A stretch of DNA of 64,000 bases from Peterkaempfera podocarpi (GCF_042466665.1 NZ_CP162102.1:5580001-5644000), one strand, 5' to 3'. Positions 1 to 8,972 are shown, counted from the first letter of the stretch. The notes: generated from the letters alone by a model not told the origin. Numbers and translations are program-made.

Positions 1-2
1 AC

Positions 3-767
3 CCGGAGAAGGCCCTCAACGAGATCCAGGGCGAGGCCTCCCAGGTCGAGCTGAACATGTACAAGGGCGACATCCCGGATGGCAAGGACCCCGCCCTGGT
101 CGCCGAGTGGTGGGACTCCCTCACCCCGGAGCAGCAGGAGCAGCTCAAGCTCTCCGACCCGGTCGAGATCGCCGGACTCAACGGCATCCCGGACAGCGTC
201 AAGCAGGAACTGCGCGGAACCGACGGCAAGTTCGACCGGGTGGAGTTCGTGCGCTGGACCATGGAGCACTGGAACGACAGCGACGTCGACATCGACGGGG
301 AGAACAACTGCACCAACTTCGCCTCCGAGGGTCTGCACCACTCGGGGGTGCAGTACAAGGGCTGGAACACCCTCGACGGCGACGGCTGGGGCAAGAGCAC
401 CGCGGGCACCTGGGGCTGGGACTGGCTGGACCGCAACGGCCACACCCACACCAACTCCTGGGGCGGCGCCCAGAACCTGCACGACTTCCTGACCGACAAC
501 GGCAGCCACGAAGTGCCCGTGTCCCAGGCCAAGCCCGGCGACATCATCTTCTTCGAAGAGGCCTCCGACCAGAACAGCGGCATCAAGCAGGGCACCATCC
601 ACCACACCGCCGTGGTCACCGCCGTCACCCCCGACGGCGACATCCGCTACACCCAGCACAGCGACCAGCGGCTCAATGTCTCCCTCAACGGCCGTGAGAA
701 CCACGAACTGGCCGCCGAGGGGCAGCAGAACATCCGCGTCGTCCGCGTCGAACCGAACTGGTACTGA
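3..767 (+). CDS. Amidase-domain protein, 5' end cut by window edge
   Basis: The frame is open from the first bases of the window, so the true start lies upstream and only the C-terminal part is seen. After a short charged helical stretch, the visible part carries a cysteine-containing core (NNCTNFASEGLHHSG), a Trp/Gly-rich segment (WGWDWLD) and a late histidine (TIHHTAVVTAV). This Cys-then-His order is typical of the putative amidase family (Amidase_6, NlpC/P60-like papain fold), which acts on amide or peptide bonds and is usually secreted. The end is fixed by TGA, which overlaps the next start by one base, so the two genes are probably co-transcribed. The substrate and the nature of the missing N-terminal part are unknown. 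Confidence 0.7.
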   Translation, partial: PEKALNEIQGEASQVELNMYKGDIPDGKDPALVAEWWDSLTPEQQEQLKLSDPVEIAGLNGIPDSVKQELRGTDGKFDRVEFVRWTMEHWNDSDVDIDGENNCTNFASEGLHHSGVQYKGWNTLDGDGWGKSTAGTWGWDWLDRNGHTHTNSWGGAQNLHDFLTDNGSHEVPVSQAKPGDIIFFEEASDQNSGIKQGTIHHTAVVTAVTPDGDIRYTQHSDQRLNVSLNGRENHELAAEGQQNIRVVRVEPNWY

Positions 768-1192
768 TGACCACCACCGACCGCTTCAACCCGCCCGCCG
801 CCGCCACCCTCCGGGCACGGTGGCCGCTGGCCGTACTGGTCCTCGGGCTGGCCGCCACCGGCTTCGCCATGTGGACCTGGGACCACTACGTCGGCGCCCT
901 CGTCGACGCCTGCCGGTCCGGGCCCGGCATCCCCGCCTTCGGACCGGCGGCGGCGGCCGCCGGGCTGCTGCTGGGCCTGGCCGCCGTCGGCTGGCTGTGC
1001 CACCAGCTCTTCGTCGCCCCGCGCCACGGGACCGCCCTCAGCCCGGCGGTGCACCGCGCCGCCCTGGTGGTGGTCGTGCTCGCCGTCGTCGCGCTGCTGG
1101 TACAGGCAGTGGAGGTGAAGGAGACCCTGGGCGGCCGGGGCTACCAGCCCAACACCTGCTCCGGACTGCACACCCCCGCCCCGCGACCCTGA
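767..1192 (+). CDS. Small membrane protein, unknown function
   Basis: The predicted protein has 141 residues and no family I recognise. Its ATG overlaps the TGA of the amidase-like gene (TGATG), which suggests translational coupling. Three hydrophobic segments are visible, at about residues 17-36 (WPLAVLVLGL), 49-73 (alanine/leucine rich) and 91-111 (ALVVVVLAVVALLV). It should therefore be an integral membrane protein with a short proline-rich tail. The context suggests an accessory membrane partner of the upstream secreted enzyme, but this is inference from adjacency only. It converges with the following minus-strand gene across 26 bases. Confidence 0.6.
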   Translation: MTTTDRFNPPAAATLRARWPLAVLVLGLAATGFAMWTWDHYVGALVDACRSGPGIPAFGPAAAAAGLLLGLAAVGWLCHQLFVAPRHGTALSPAVHRAALVVVVLAVVALLVQAVEVKETLGGRGYQPNTCSGLHTPAPRP

Positions 1193-1218
1193 CCGCCGGC
1201 GGCGGCACCCGGGACGGC

Positions 1219-1581
1219 TCAGAGCCCCGCGCTCCGCCGTACCCGGAGTGCCGCCGCCTCCGCGTCGGGCATCGACACCGCCAGCCGGGCGAACGGCGAC
1301 AGCGACGGGGAGCGCAGTTCCACCAGCACCGCGGGCCGCCGGGCCCGCACCGCCGCGAAGTCGTAACCGGCCGGATGGGTACGCACCCCCAGCGCCGCCA
1401 CCTGGGGCACGAACGAGCCCGGCCCGCCCACCCCGCGCAGCGCCCGCCACCAGTCCCGCTCCACCCGCACCCCGCGCACCGCGGCCACCGGCACCCGCAC
1501 CTCACGGCGCCGCGCCAGCAGCCCTTCCCACCACGACAGGTGAACCACCACCTCGTCACCGTCCACCAGCAGCCGCGCCAT
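1219..1581 (-). CDS. PH-like-domain hypothetical protein
   Basis: A 120-residue protein is predicted. I start it at the ATG at 1581 because a clear GGGAGG ribosome-binding site lies just upstream; the frame stays open far beyond, but upstream it only mirrors the exporter gene on the other strand. The pattern of beta strands with the motif WWEGLLARRREVRVP near the N-terminus resembles short actinobacterial proteins with a bacterial PH-like fold, in which a tryptophan pair is followed by an Arg-rich strand. There is no signal peptide and no membrane segment. Function is unknown; the fold assignment is tentative. Confidence 0.6.
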   Translation of the reverse strand: MARLLVDGDEVVVHLSWWEGLLARRREVRVPVAAVRGVRVERDWWRALRGVGGPGSFVPQVAALGVRTHPAGYDFAAVRARRPAVLVELRSPSLSPFARLAVSMPDAEAAALRVRRSAGL

Positions 1582-1905
1582 CACACCTCCCGGGCGGTGT
1601 CCCCGCAGCACCGTGTCCGCCTGACCTGCATCGCAGCCGCCGAGCCTACGCTGTGGAGCCCGCCGCGCCCGTCCGGCGCACAGCTTCCGCGCAGAGTCTC
1701 CCCCGAGCGGTGTCAGACCCCGGGCGTACGGGCCCGGCACCCCCGCAGTGCCGCACAGGGACGCGTGGCGAGCCTCATCCGGCTCCCACTTGGCCTGCCG
1801 CCCGTACCACCGTGCAGACATGGCCGACCCGTATGCTTCGGCGTTCGCGGTCCGTCCACGACGGAGGACGGACCGGCAGCACGCCCGACACCCAAGGAGC
1901 GCAGA
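1582..1905. other. Intergenic region between divergent genes
   Basis: These 324 bases separate the PH-like gene from the DMT exporter, which point away from each other, so promoters for both must lie here. A TATGCT hexamer near 1827-1832 could be a -10 element for the exporter, but no matching -35 is evident. I see no RNA gene or repeat. Confidence 0.4.
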
Positions 1906-2811
1906 GTGAGCGCGACGCCGGCCGAGACCGAGCCGCACGGGGGGCGGGCCGACCGCAAGGCGGTGGCCGCGGCCACCGTCACCGTGGTGCTGTGGGCCTC
2001 GGCGTTCGTGGGGATCCGAGGCGCCGCCGGACACTACGGTCCGGGTGCGCTGGCGCTGGGGCGGCTGCTGGCCGGGTCGCTGACGCTGGCCGTGATCTGC
2101 CTGACCCGCCGCACCCCACTGCCGCCGCGCGCCGCCTGGCCGGGCATCGCCGCCTCCGGAGTGCTCTGGTTCGGCGGCTACATGGTGCTGCTCAACTGGG
2201 GGGAACGCACGGTGGACGCCGGCACCGCGGCCCTGGTGGTCAACGTCGGCCCGATCCTGATCGCCCTGCTGGGCGGCCTGCTGCTGAAGGAGGGCTTCCC
2301 GCCGCCTCTCCTCGCGGGGATGGCGGTCTCCTTCGCCGGGGCCGCGGTGGTCGGGCTGGCGTCCTCGCACGGCGGTGGCGCTCCGGTCGCCGGCGTCCTG
2401 CTCTGCCTGGCGGCCGCGGTCACCTACGCCTGCGGGGTGGTCGCCCAGAAGCCCGCGCTGCACCATGCGTCCGCGCTCCAGGTCACGGCGTTCGGCTGCT
2501 TCACGGGCACGGTCGTGTGCCTGCCGTTCACCGGGCAACTCGTCGACCAGGCGGCACGGGCGCCGGCGTCGGCCACCCTGGACATGGTCTACCTCGGTGT
2601 CTTCCCCACCGCGCTGGCCTTCACCACCTGGGCGTACGCCCTGTCGCGCACCACGGCGGGCCGGATGGGCGCCACCACCTATGCCGTACCGGCCCTGGTG
2701 GTGCTGATGTCCTGGCTGGCGCTGGGCGAGGTCCCCGTCCCGCTCTCCTTCCTGGGTGGCGCCCTCTGCCTCGGCGGCGTGGCGCTCTCCCGCCGCCGGC
2801 GCCGCCCATGA
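1906..2811 (+). CDS. DMT-family (EamA) transporter
   Basis: This is a 301-residue integral membrane protein of the drug/metabolite transporter superfamily, with two EamA repeats and about ten transmembrane helices. Diagnostic stretches are the N-terminal VLWASAFVGIRG motif and the C-terminal TTYAVPALVVLMSWLALGE motif, typical of EamA exporters. The GTG at 1906 is chosen because AAGGAG lies six bases upstream and translation from there begins just before the first helix. Members export amino acids, metabolites or drugs, but the substrate cannot be read from sequence. It stands alone and converges with the dioxygenase gene. Confidence 0.85.
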   Translation: MSATPAETEPHGGRADRKAVAAATVTVVLWASAFVGIRGAAGHYGPGALALGRLLAGSLTLAVICLTRRTPLPPRAAWPGIAASGVLWFGGYMVLLNWGERTVDAGTAALVVNVGPILIALLGGLLLKEGFPPPLLAGMAVSFAGAAVVGLASSHGGGAPVAGVLLCLAAAVTYACGVVAQKPALHHASALQVTAFGCFTGTVVCLPFTGQLVDQAARAPASATLDMVYLGVFPTALAFTTWAYALSRTTAGRMGATTYAVPALVVLMSWLALGEVPVPLSFLGGALCLGGVALSRRRRRP

Positions 2812-2840
2812 CACGGGCCCGCCGCCGGTCTCCACCCTGT

Positions 2841-3635
2841 CTACGCGCCCAGGCCCAGCCCGAGCCGCACCGCGCGTTCGACAGGGGAGTACGCCGCGTC
2901 GGGACGCTCCAGGTCGAGGGGGCCGGAAGGCAGCAGCGGGGGCTGGGCGAGGAACCTGGGGACGACGCCGTGGTGCGGCTGGGCTGCGTGGATCAGGAAC
3001 GGGTGGCAGAGATAGACGTCTCCGGCCCGGCCGGTGGCGAGCACCGTCGGGCGATCCGGTGAGTCGAGCCTGCCTGCGGCATCCATGGCCGCGCAGAACG
3101 CGAAGCCTTCGATGCCGCGCTCGCCGAAGGGCGCGAGCAAGGGCGGGACGTCCAGATGCGAGCCGACCTTGATCCGGGTCGGCGCACTGGCGGTGTCGAC
3201 GTCGGAGAACAGGAACAGCATCAGAAGTGCCCGGCCACGGGAACACAGGTTGAGCCAGTACCCGGACTCACCCTCGGGGGTGTAGCTGGCATCCAGGTGC
3301 CACCCGGCGTCGCCCGGGTCGTCGGGATGCGGGAAGCGGATGGGGAACGTACCGAGTCCGTCGCGCGGGAACCACCGGCCCCGGCCCACGAGCTGGTCGA
3401 AGGCCCCGTGCAGCCGCGCCGTGCCGACCGCCTTCCGGAACGGCCCGCCCCCGTAGCCCGCCAGCCGCACGACCGGCCGGGTCCACGTCGAGGAGTCGTC
3501 GGGATCCAGCCCGGTCTCCCGCCACAGGAACGCCCGGCATTCCTCCGCGACCGCCTGCGGGAAGGCCTCGGGAAGGTGAACGAAGCCGTCGGTGACAAAA
3601 CGCTCGACCTGGTCCCCCGTCAGCACCTGCGTCAT
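2841..3635 (-). CDS. Phytanoyl-CoA dioxygenase (PhyH) family protein
   Basis: A 264-residue protein resembling Fe(II)/2-oxoglutarate dioxygenases of the PhyH family. The HxD metal-binding pair is visible as GWHLDAS (His113, Asp115), and the distal histidine is probably His216 in the segment HPFLIHAAQPHHG, followed by an Arg/Phe pair suited to 2-oxoglutarate binding. The N-terminal VTDGFVHLPEAF segment is also typical. Such enzymes hydroxylate small molecules; the substrate here is unknown. It lies far from the NRPS cluster in this window, so I do not assign it as a tailoring enzyme. No strong ribosome-binding site precedes the ATG. Confidence 0.8.
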   Translation of the reverse strand: MTQVLTGDQVERFVTDGFVHLPEAFPQAVAEECRAFLWRETGLDPDDSSTWTRPVVRLAGYGGGPFRKAVGTARLHGAFDQLVGRGRWFPRDGLGTFPIRFPHPDDPGDAGWHLDASYTPEGESGYWLNLCSRGRALLMLFLFSDVDTASAPTRIKVGSHLDVPPLLAPFGERGIEGFAFCAAMDAAGRLDSPDRPTVLATGRAGDVYLCHPFLIHAAQPHHGVVPRFLAQPPLLPSGPLDLERPDAAYSPVERAVRLGLGLGA

Positions 3636-3677
3636 ACGGCGATTCTTGGCAGGCCCGCGGGCACCGGCAACGGGTTT

Positions 3678-3797
3678 TCAGCGCCTGGGGCCCCCGGTGC
3701 CCACCAGCTCGCGCAGCTTGGCCCGGGTCTCGGCATCGGGGGAGTACACCACGGTGCCGGTCATCCCACGGGTCAGCGCAGGCTCTGCGCGGCTCAT
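3678..3797 (-). CDS. Short ORF (39 codons) behind the STAND-kinase gene
   Basis: A 39-residue frame begins with ATG 11 bases after the stop codon of the large NTPase-kinase gene and reads on the same strand. The peptide has a basic N-terminus, a middle segment TGTVVYSPDAETRAKLRE and a Gly/Pro/Arg-rich end. It has no signal sequence and no cysteines. The close spacing and plausible residue choice suggest a real small gene in the same transcript, but the ribosome-binding site is weak and I do not recognise the peptide. It could be a peptide product or partner of the upstream protein, or a chance frame. Confidence 0.4.
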   Translation of the reverse strand: MSRAEPALTRGMTGTVVYSPDAETRAKLRELVGTGGPRR

Positions 3798-3807
3798 GGC
3801 GGCGTGC

Positions 3808-6800
3808 CTACACCCCCGGGTTGGACGGACCGTCGATCACCTCGCGGACCCGGTTGGCGCTGATGGGATGCGGCCAGCCCCAGACCTGGCCTGCCCGGTT
3901 GAGTTTTTCCGTCAGGGATGCGAGCAGCGCCTGCTTCTGCATGGGTGTCCGGCTGTCCCCGATGAGGAGTTCGGCGTAGCGGACGGAGTCGACGACGGCG
4001 GACTTGGTCCGCTCGTGGCGAAGGTAGGCGTCCAGGTCGGGCTGCCAGCCGACAATGAGCGGGGAGGGCATGGTGCTGCTCCACTCGCGTACGACCGTCT
4101 CGGCCTCATCCGGCTGGTAGCCCATCTTGTGCAGGTGGACGGCGAGTTCGTAGACCGGGTCACCCCACAGGGCCAGCTCCCAGTCGAGGAAGTACACCTG
4201 TCCGTCGCGCAGGACCATGTTCTTGCGGTGGAGGTCGGAGTGGACCAGCCGGAAGGGCCTCGGGGTGAGGGCGTCCCACTGACCGTCGATGGCCTCCAGT
4301 GGCTCGGTCGGGATGCCCAGGTCGGCGAAGAGCGCCGCGTGCGACTCCCGGAAGCGGTCCACCACTCCGGCGGTCACCGACTGGAGCAGACGGCCGAAGG
4401 CTCCGGTGTCACCGTCCTGCGGCCAGGAGCCGGGCAGGTCGGGCACTGCACCGCGTGGTACGTCGGCAAGGCTGCGCAGCAGCCGGACGACATCGCGGGG
4501 AACCGCCTCCGGCACCCGGGTTCCCTTGGGGAACGCCTCGTCGACCACGCGTCCGGGGATGTACTCGTACACCTGGAAGTAGGGTGCGGCGGACCGGTGC
4601 AGCAACTGCGGAACCAGGCCGTTCAGTGATGTGCCCACTGCCGCGGTCACTTCGTGCTCCGGCCAGATCCGCAGGTCCATCTCGTCGGCGTGTGCAATGG
4701 GGATGCGCACCATCACAGGGCCTGCCGGGGTGTCCAGGCAGACGTTGCGGTTGTAGAAGCCGGCTGCGGTCTGCGGGGCGGCCGTGGCCTCGGCGTAGAG
4801 CGTCAGCGGCGACACGGCCAGCGTCGTGCGGTCGGCCAGCAGGCGGTGCATGTGCTTCTCGATGGTGTGCTCCAGCTGCTCCATCGACCCGAACGGCTCG
4901 ATCTTCGCACGGGCCTCGTCTGCCGCAGCCGACACGGCGGTGTCGGCGAGTCCCTGCAGGCGCAGGGCCTGATCGGCGGCGAGTATCAGGCTCGGATAGA
5001 CCTCGGTCGCCTCGAACTCGGCCACCGCCCGACCGGCTGCTGCGGCCGCCTCGCCGGGATTCCCGGTCCTGGCCAGCAGCAGGGACCGCACCAGTTCGGC
5101 TCGGGCCAGCCCGGATCGGTAGCCGGCCTGATGAAGGTTTGCGACCGCCAGCTCCAGGGCGGCGCGGCAGCGGTCCAGCTCCCCGAGTCCGAGGCAGGCC
5201 AGGGCCATCGCGGTGTACGCCTTGCCGATCTCGGGCTTGGCTCCCAGCTCCACCTGTGCGGCCACAGCGTCGGGCGCGAGGTCGAGCGCCCGTGCCGGGT
5301 CGGTCCAGGCCGCCAGTTCGGCTCGATTGACCATGACGTTCGCCCGCCCGACGGCGCTGCCGCTCGCGCGGTAATGCCGTTCGGCCTCTTCGAGATGCTC
5401 GGTGGCGCCCTGGAAGTCGAACGCGAACCGGTGAGCGAGGTACAGCAGACGGGCCGCGTCGCCGAGGACTTCGCGTTCGTCCGGCGGGCACTCGGACCGC
5501 AGAGCGTCAGCCAGCTCCCGCGCCCGTGGGAAGCGGCCCTGTGCCATGTGCAGATCTGCTGCCCACAGTCCTGCCTGCAGCCGTACCGGACCCTGCTGGC
5601 ACTGCCACAGCTCGGTGTACAGCGCCAGCGCCTGGCTGGTCGCACCGAGGATCCGGCGTGAGTGGGCGCCCACCAGCGCGAGACGGCCCTCCACTTGGGT
5701 GGGCGTCCGCGGGTCCACCCCTGCGGTGAGCCGGGCGGCGCGTTCCACCTCCCCGGCGAGCAGAGAGAGGTCGGCATCGACGCACAGGGCAGCCCGACGC
5801 AGTTCGGCCTTGTGCCCGGAGTCCGGTCCGTCCTCGGGCCTCTGCCGGGCCTCGGTAGCTTCGTCCTCCACCGCTGTGAAGTGCGCGGGGAGATCGGTCA
5901 GCAGGCCGTCGGCGCTCTGCGGGCTGCCGCACCGGGTGATCCGGTCCGCGTACGACAGAAGCTCGGGGCCGGACAGTTCCTCGGCGCGGGCGGCGTGGTA
6001 AGCGGCCTCCCGTAGGCCGTCCGCGAGCAGCCGCGCCCCGTCCTCGCCCCCGGCCCGTGCACCGGCCTGTTCCTCCGACACGGCACGCAGTACTCGGTGC
6101 ACCTCGCGGGTGGCAGACGGTGGCAGCTGTTCGCGGAGGGCCTCGACCATCAGCTGGTGCAACCGGAACCGGTTCCTTCCCGCCGGGTGGACGAACGAGT
6201 ACGCCGTGATCGCATCCCAGGCCAGCTGGTGACCCGGGAGGCTGAAGGCGGCGGTGACCCGGCGGAAGACGTTGAGGTCGAAGGTCCGCGCGACGCTCAG
6301 CAGCTCCAGTATCTGCACATGTTCCGAACTGACGTGCTCGAGGAACCGCTGCAGGATCTCGTGGGGGGACACGGCAGGTGAGACCGCGGCGCCGTCGGGT
6401 GAGGCGGGCCCGGCGTGCTGCCGCGCAGTGTCGATGGCGAGGTGGAGGTAGAACGGCACCCCGGCGCTGGCCCGCGCCAGGGTGGTCCGTACGGCCTCGG
6501 ACTCGACTCCGGCCTGCTGAAGCAGGGCGAGTCGGTCTGCGGTCGGCAAGCCGTCGAGCGTGATCAGCCGGATCACCCGCCCCCAGTCGGGGTCGAGGCG
6601 CGCCCACTGCAGCGGTTCCCGACTCGCCACGACGACGAGGCCGGTGTCCAACTGGGACACCAGGTCACGCAGCCAGGCGTCGACGGTGCTGGACCGACCG
6701 GCCCCCAGGGCACCGGTGCCGAGTGCTTCGTGGGCATCGACGAACAGGACGTACGGGTGCCCGTCACCGGAGGCGGTGCGCAACTCACCGGCGAACAGGT

Positions 6801-7389
6801 ACGTCACCGCGTCCGCCAGTTCGGTGTTGGAGAGCGAGTCGAGCTGCTGCAGTACCGGATCCCGGCGGATGCGCTGCCAGTGGCGGACGTGGTGGGAAGC
6901 GGCGTCGACGGCGCGGATCAGTCCCACAGCCGTGGCGAATACCGGGAGGTTGGTGACACCGTCGAAGATGCCGCCGAGGACCTCGCTCTGGGTGAGGAAG
7001 GGCAGGTTCTCGGACAGCCGCAGGTTGGGGTTCCAGCGCTGCCAGAGGGCGGCGTACGCGAGGTCGTACCGGTCGAACCTGACCCTCTGCTCGCCGAACT
7101 GCGCCCTCAGCACCGAGAGGGCGGCGTCCTGCTCACGGAGCCGGGGGACCTGCAGGTCGAGGAGGGCCGTGCGGTAGCTGCGCTGCTCGGCGCGGTACCG
7201 CACTTCGGCGAGCAGTCGCGACTTGCCGATGCCGCCGACACCCGTGACATTGAGGATCCGGGGGCCTCGCCCGCCCGCATCGCCCCGGAGCGCGTCGAGC
7301 TCCTCGCCTGCTGCGGCGAGTGCGTGGATGCGGTCCACGAACAGCCGTCGTGTGCTCTCGTCCGCGACGAACCTGGGCCTCAACGGCAT
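3808..7389 (-). CDS. STAND-type NTPase / TPR protein with C-terminal APH-like kinase domain
   Basis: A 1193-residue multidomain protein. A P-loop at residues 50-57 (GVGGIGKS) and a Walker B-like YVLFVDAHE near residue 220, followed by VVASREPLQW, mark an AAA/STAND NTPase module. A long alpha-helical, Ala/Leu/Glu-rich middle (about 480-850) looks like TPR-type repeats. The C-terminal part carries the aminoglycoside-phosphotransferase fold: HSDLHRKN, the catalytic loop, near residue 1050, then FLDWELALWGDP as the metal-binding element, then a helical lobe. STAND proteins are signal-dependent switches often used in immunity or regulation, and APH-fold kinases phosphorylate small molecules. The fusion suggests a switch that controls a kinase. 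What it senses and phosphorylates is unknown. Confidence 0.75.
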   Translation of the reverse strand: MPLRPRFVADESTRRLFVDRIHALAAAGEELDALRGDAGGRGPRILNVTGVGGIGKSRLLAEVRYRAEQRSYRTALLDLQVPRLREQDAALSVLRAQFGEQRVRFDRYDLAYAALWQRWNPNLRLSENLPFLTQSEVLGGIFDGVTNLPVFATAVGLIRAVDAASHHVRHWQRIRRDPVLQQLDSLSNTELADAVTYLFAGELRTASGDGHPYVLFVDAHEALGTGALGAGRSSTVDAWLRDLVSQLDTGLVVVASREPLQWARLDPDWGRVIRLITLDGLPTADRLALLQQAGVESEAVRTTLARASAGVPFYLHLAIDTARQHAGPASPDGAAVSPAVSPHEILQRFLEHVSSEHVQILELLSVARTFDLNVFRRVTAAFSLPGHQLAWDAITAYSFVHPAGRNRFRLHQLMVEALREQLPPSATREVHRVLRAVSEEQAGARAGGEDGARLLADGLREAAYHAARAEELSGPELLSYADRITRCGSPQSADGLLTDLPAHFTAVEDEATEARQRPEDGPDSGHKAELRRAALCVDADLSLLAGEVERAARLTAGVDPRTPTQVEGRLALVGAHSRRILGATSQALALYTELWQCQQGPVRLQAGLWAADLHMAQGRFPRARELADALRSECPPDEREVLGDAARLLYLAHRFAFDFQGATEHLEEAERHYRASGSAVGRANVMVNRAELAAWTDPARALDLAPDAVAAQVELGAKPEIGKAYTAMALACLGLGELDRCRAALELAVANLHQAGYRSGLARAELVRSLLLARTGNPGEAAAAAGRAVAEFEATEVYPSLILAADQALRLQGLADTAVSAAADEARAKIEPFGSMEQLEHTIEKHMHRLLADRTTLAVSPLTLYAEATAAPQTAAGFYNRNVCLDTPAGPVMVRIPIAHADEMDLRIWPEHEVTAAVGTSLNGLVPQLLHRSAAPYFQVYEYIPGRVVDEAFPKGTRVPEAVPRDVVRLLRSLADVPRGAVPDLPGSWPQDGDTGAFGRLLQSVTAGVVDRFRESHAALFADLGIPTEPLEAIDGQWDALTPRPFRLVHSDLHRKNMVLRDGQVYFLDWELALWGDPVYELAVHLHKMGYQPDEAETVVREWSSTMPSPLIVGWQPDLDAYLRHERTKSAVVDSVRYAELLIGDSRTPMQKQALLASLTEKLNRAGQVWGWPHPISANRVREVIDGPSNPGV

Positions 7390-7869
7390 ACCGTCCCCCT
7401 GCTGGCGCTCGTCGGTGCTCAGCTCGATGCTAGCTGCCCCGGGCTCTTAACATGACGGTGCATCACATCCGCTGTCCGATCGGTCCGTGCGGAGTGGCTG
7501 ACTTCCGACTCGGAACGCGGAAACGGGACGGTGGCCGGGGCAGCCCGCCGCGGTGGCCGCTGCCTCGTGGAGGACGTCGCCGCTACGGGAGGGCACCGGT
7601 CCGCCGGAGTGCGTCATCGGGCCACCCGTTCGTCCGGACAGCGAGTGAGGCGATCCGAGGCAGCGGCCGTCTCGGGAGGTGATGTGTCCCGCACCCGCCG
7701 CATCGCTCGATCGGGTGAGCGCCGGCTGCGCCCCGGGAGCTGCCGCTCTGGGCCGGTAGCGTGCCTTTCACCGACCCCTGCGAGGGGCCGGGTGGGCCTG
7801 CGTCCGAGTGCGCGGCATCATGGGCGAGGCGACCTGCCGGGCCGGACCTGTCCGGAGGAGGTGTGGATC
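7390..7869. other. Intergenic region between divergent NTPase-kinase and antitoxin genes
   Basis: This 480-base stretch separates two genes that point away from each other. The antitoxin frame stays open back to about 7531, but that extension has no good start or conserved look, so I leave it untranslated. Promoters for both units must lie here. I find no convincing -10/-35 pair, RNA gene or repeat. Confidence 0.4.
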
Positions 7870-8484
7870 ATGAGTTTTCCGGTCGACCTGACGGCTGCGC
7901 TGTCCGGCGCGTCCGTCTCGCAGCTGCACGGCTGGCGGCGTACGCATCTTCTGGAACCCGAGGTGCAGGAGAACCCCGTCCGCTACTCGTTCCGTGACGT
8001 CGTCGCGCTGAGGACCTTCGTCCGCCTGCGCAGTCAGCTGCCCCTGCAGCGCATTCGCAAGGCCATGAACCAGCTTCGCAAGTGGGACCTGACGGACCAC
8101 CCGGCCTCCTACACGCTGCTCACGGAGGGCGATTCGGTCTTCTTCGTCCAGGACTCCCGCGCCATTGACCTCGTGCGCCGTCCGGGCCAAGAGGTGATCC
8201 TCAGCCTGGCCGACGTCTTCGCCCCGTTCGAGAACATGCAGGGCCGGGAGGTCGCCGACTTCCGGCGGCCGCGTCCGTGCCTCGAAGTACGCGAACAGCG
8301 CCTCGCCGGCTGGCCGACCGTGCTGGGTACCCGAGTGCCGTACGACACCGTCGCCAAGCTGGTTGTCGGCGGCGTGGACCCGAAGGACGTCCGGCGGTTC
8401 TACCCGACCGTCGACAAGCGCAGCGCCCTGGATGCGGTCGACTTCCACGGGGAGGTTCTGCGGATCGGGGGGCGGGCTGCGTGA
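7870..8484 (+). CDS. DUF433-type antitoxin with MerR-like N-terminal domain
   Basis: A 204-residue protein with two parts. The first 70 residues look like a MerR-type winged helix (SVSQLHGWRRTHLLEP, then YSFRDVVALRTFVRLR). The C-terminal 60 residues match the DUF433 pattern (GWPTVLGTRVPYDTVAKLVVGG, then VDPKDVRRFYP). DUF433 proteins are commonly the DNA-binding antitoxin partners of PIN-like toxins. A GGAGGAG ribosome-binding site precedes the ATG; an in-frame GTG nine bases upstream is possible. The stop overlaps the next gene by four bases (GTGA). Autoregulation through its own promoter is expected from the family but not shown here. Confidence 0.75.
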   Translation: MSFPVDLTAALSGASVSQLHGWRRTHLLEPEVQENPVRYSFRDVVALRTFVRLRSQLPLQRIRKAMNQLRKWDLTDHPASYTLLTEGDSVFFVQDSRAIDLVRRPGQEVILSLADVFAPFENMQGREVADFRRPRPCLEVREQRLAGWPTVLGTRVPYDTVAKLVVGGVDPKDVRRFYPTVDKRSALDAVDFHGEVLRIGGRAA

Positions 8485-8900
8485 GGTTCTTCCTCGATGA
8501 GAACGAAACACCGGCCGTCCTGCCGCCGCTGCGCATGGTCTTCTTCGACCATGAGTTCCGATCGGCTGACGAGGAGGGTCTGACGGGCGTCCTGGACCCC
8601 GCCCTGATCGAGGAAGTCAGCCAGCGCGGCTTCGACGCAATCATGACGCAGGATCGCAACCAGCTGTCCAACCGTGAAGAACGCGACGCCTTCATCAAGA
8701 CCGGGATGCACTGGGTCGGGCATCACCAGCCCGACGCCGAGGGCCTGCTCTACATCGTCAACTCGGCCGCGGCCTACCTTGCTGCGATGCCGCACGTCCT
8801 CCAGCGCATGGCAGCGATCACGGGCGCCCATTCCTTCCACGTGAAGAACCTCGGCCTACAGGCCGGCCAACGCCTCAAGGTGAGCCGGCTCAAGTCCTGA
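8481..8900 (+). CDS. PIN-like (DUF5615-type) toxin
   Basis: A 139-residue protein starting with GTG inside the stop of the antitoxin gene. It opens with the signature VRFFLDENE, whose aspartate is the first acidic residue of the PIN-like active site, and carries a second acidic site in FDAIMTQDRNQ, as in DUF5615/Mut7-C-like nucleases. The C-terminal half is helical. Such proteins act as metal-dependent RNases held in check by the DUF433 partner. The four-base overlap supports tight coupling of the pair. Toxicity and RNA target are inferred from the family only. Confidence 0.7.
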   Translation: MRFFLDENETPAVLPPLRMVFFDHEFRSADEEGLTGVLDPALIEEVSQRGFDAIMTQDRNQLSNREERDAFIKTGMHWVGHHQPDAEGLLYIVNSAAAYLAAMPHVLQRMAAITGAHSFHVKNLGLQAGQRLKVSRLKS

Positions 8901-8972
8901 TGCCGTTACAGGCGCCGGAGCGCCAGCTCTTCGCCGGCGTCCGGATCGAGGCGGGCCGGGGGAGTCGGTGTG

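Noticed and set aside
1219..3246. Long minus-strand open frame of 675 codons covering the DMT exporter gene
   Set aside because: Only its C-terminal 120 residues look like a protein and have a ribosome-binding site. The rest is the mirror of the exporter gene and is rich in Arg, Gly and Pro.
2841..3635. PhyH dioxygenase as a tailoring enzyme of the NRPS cluster
   Set aside because: It is 18 kb away and separated by housekeeping genes such as pntAB.
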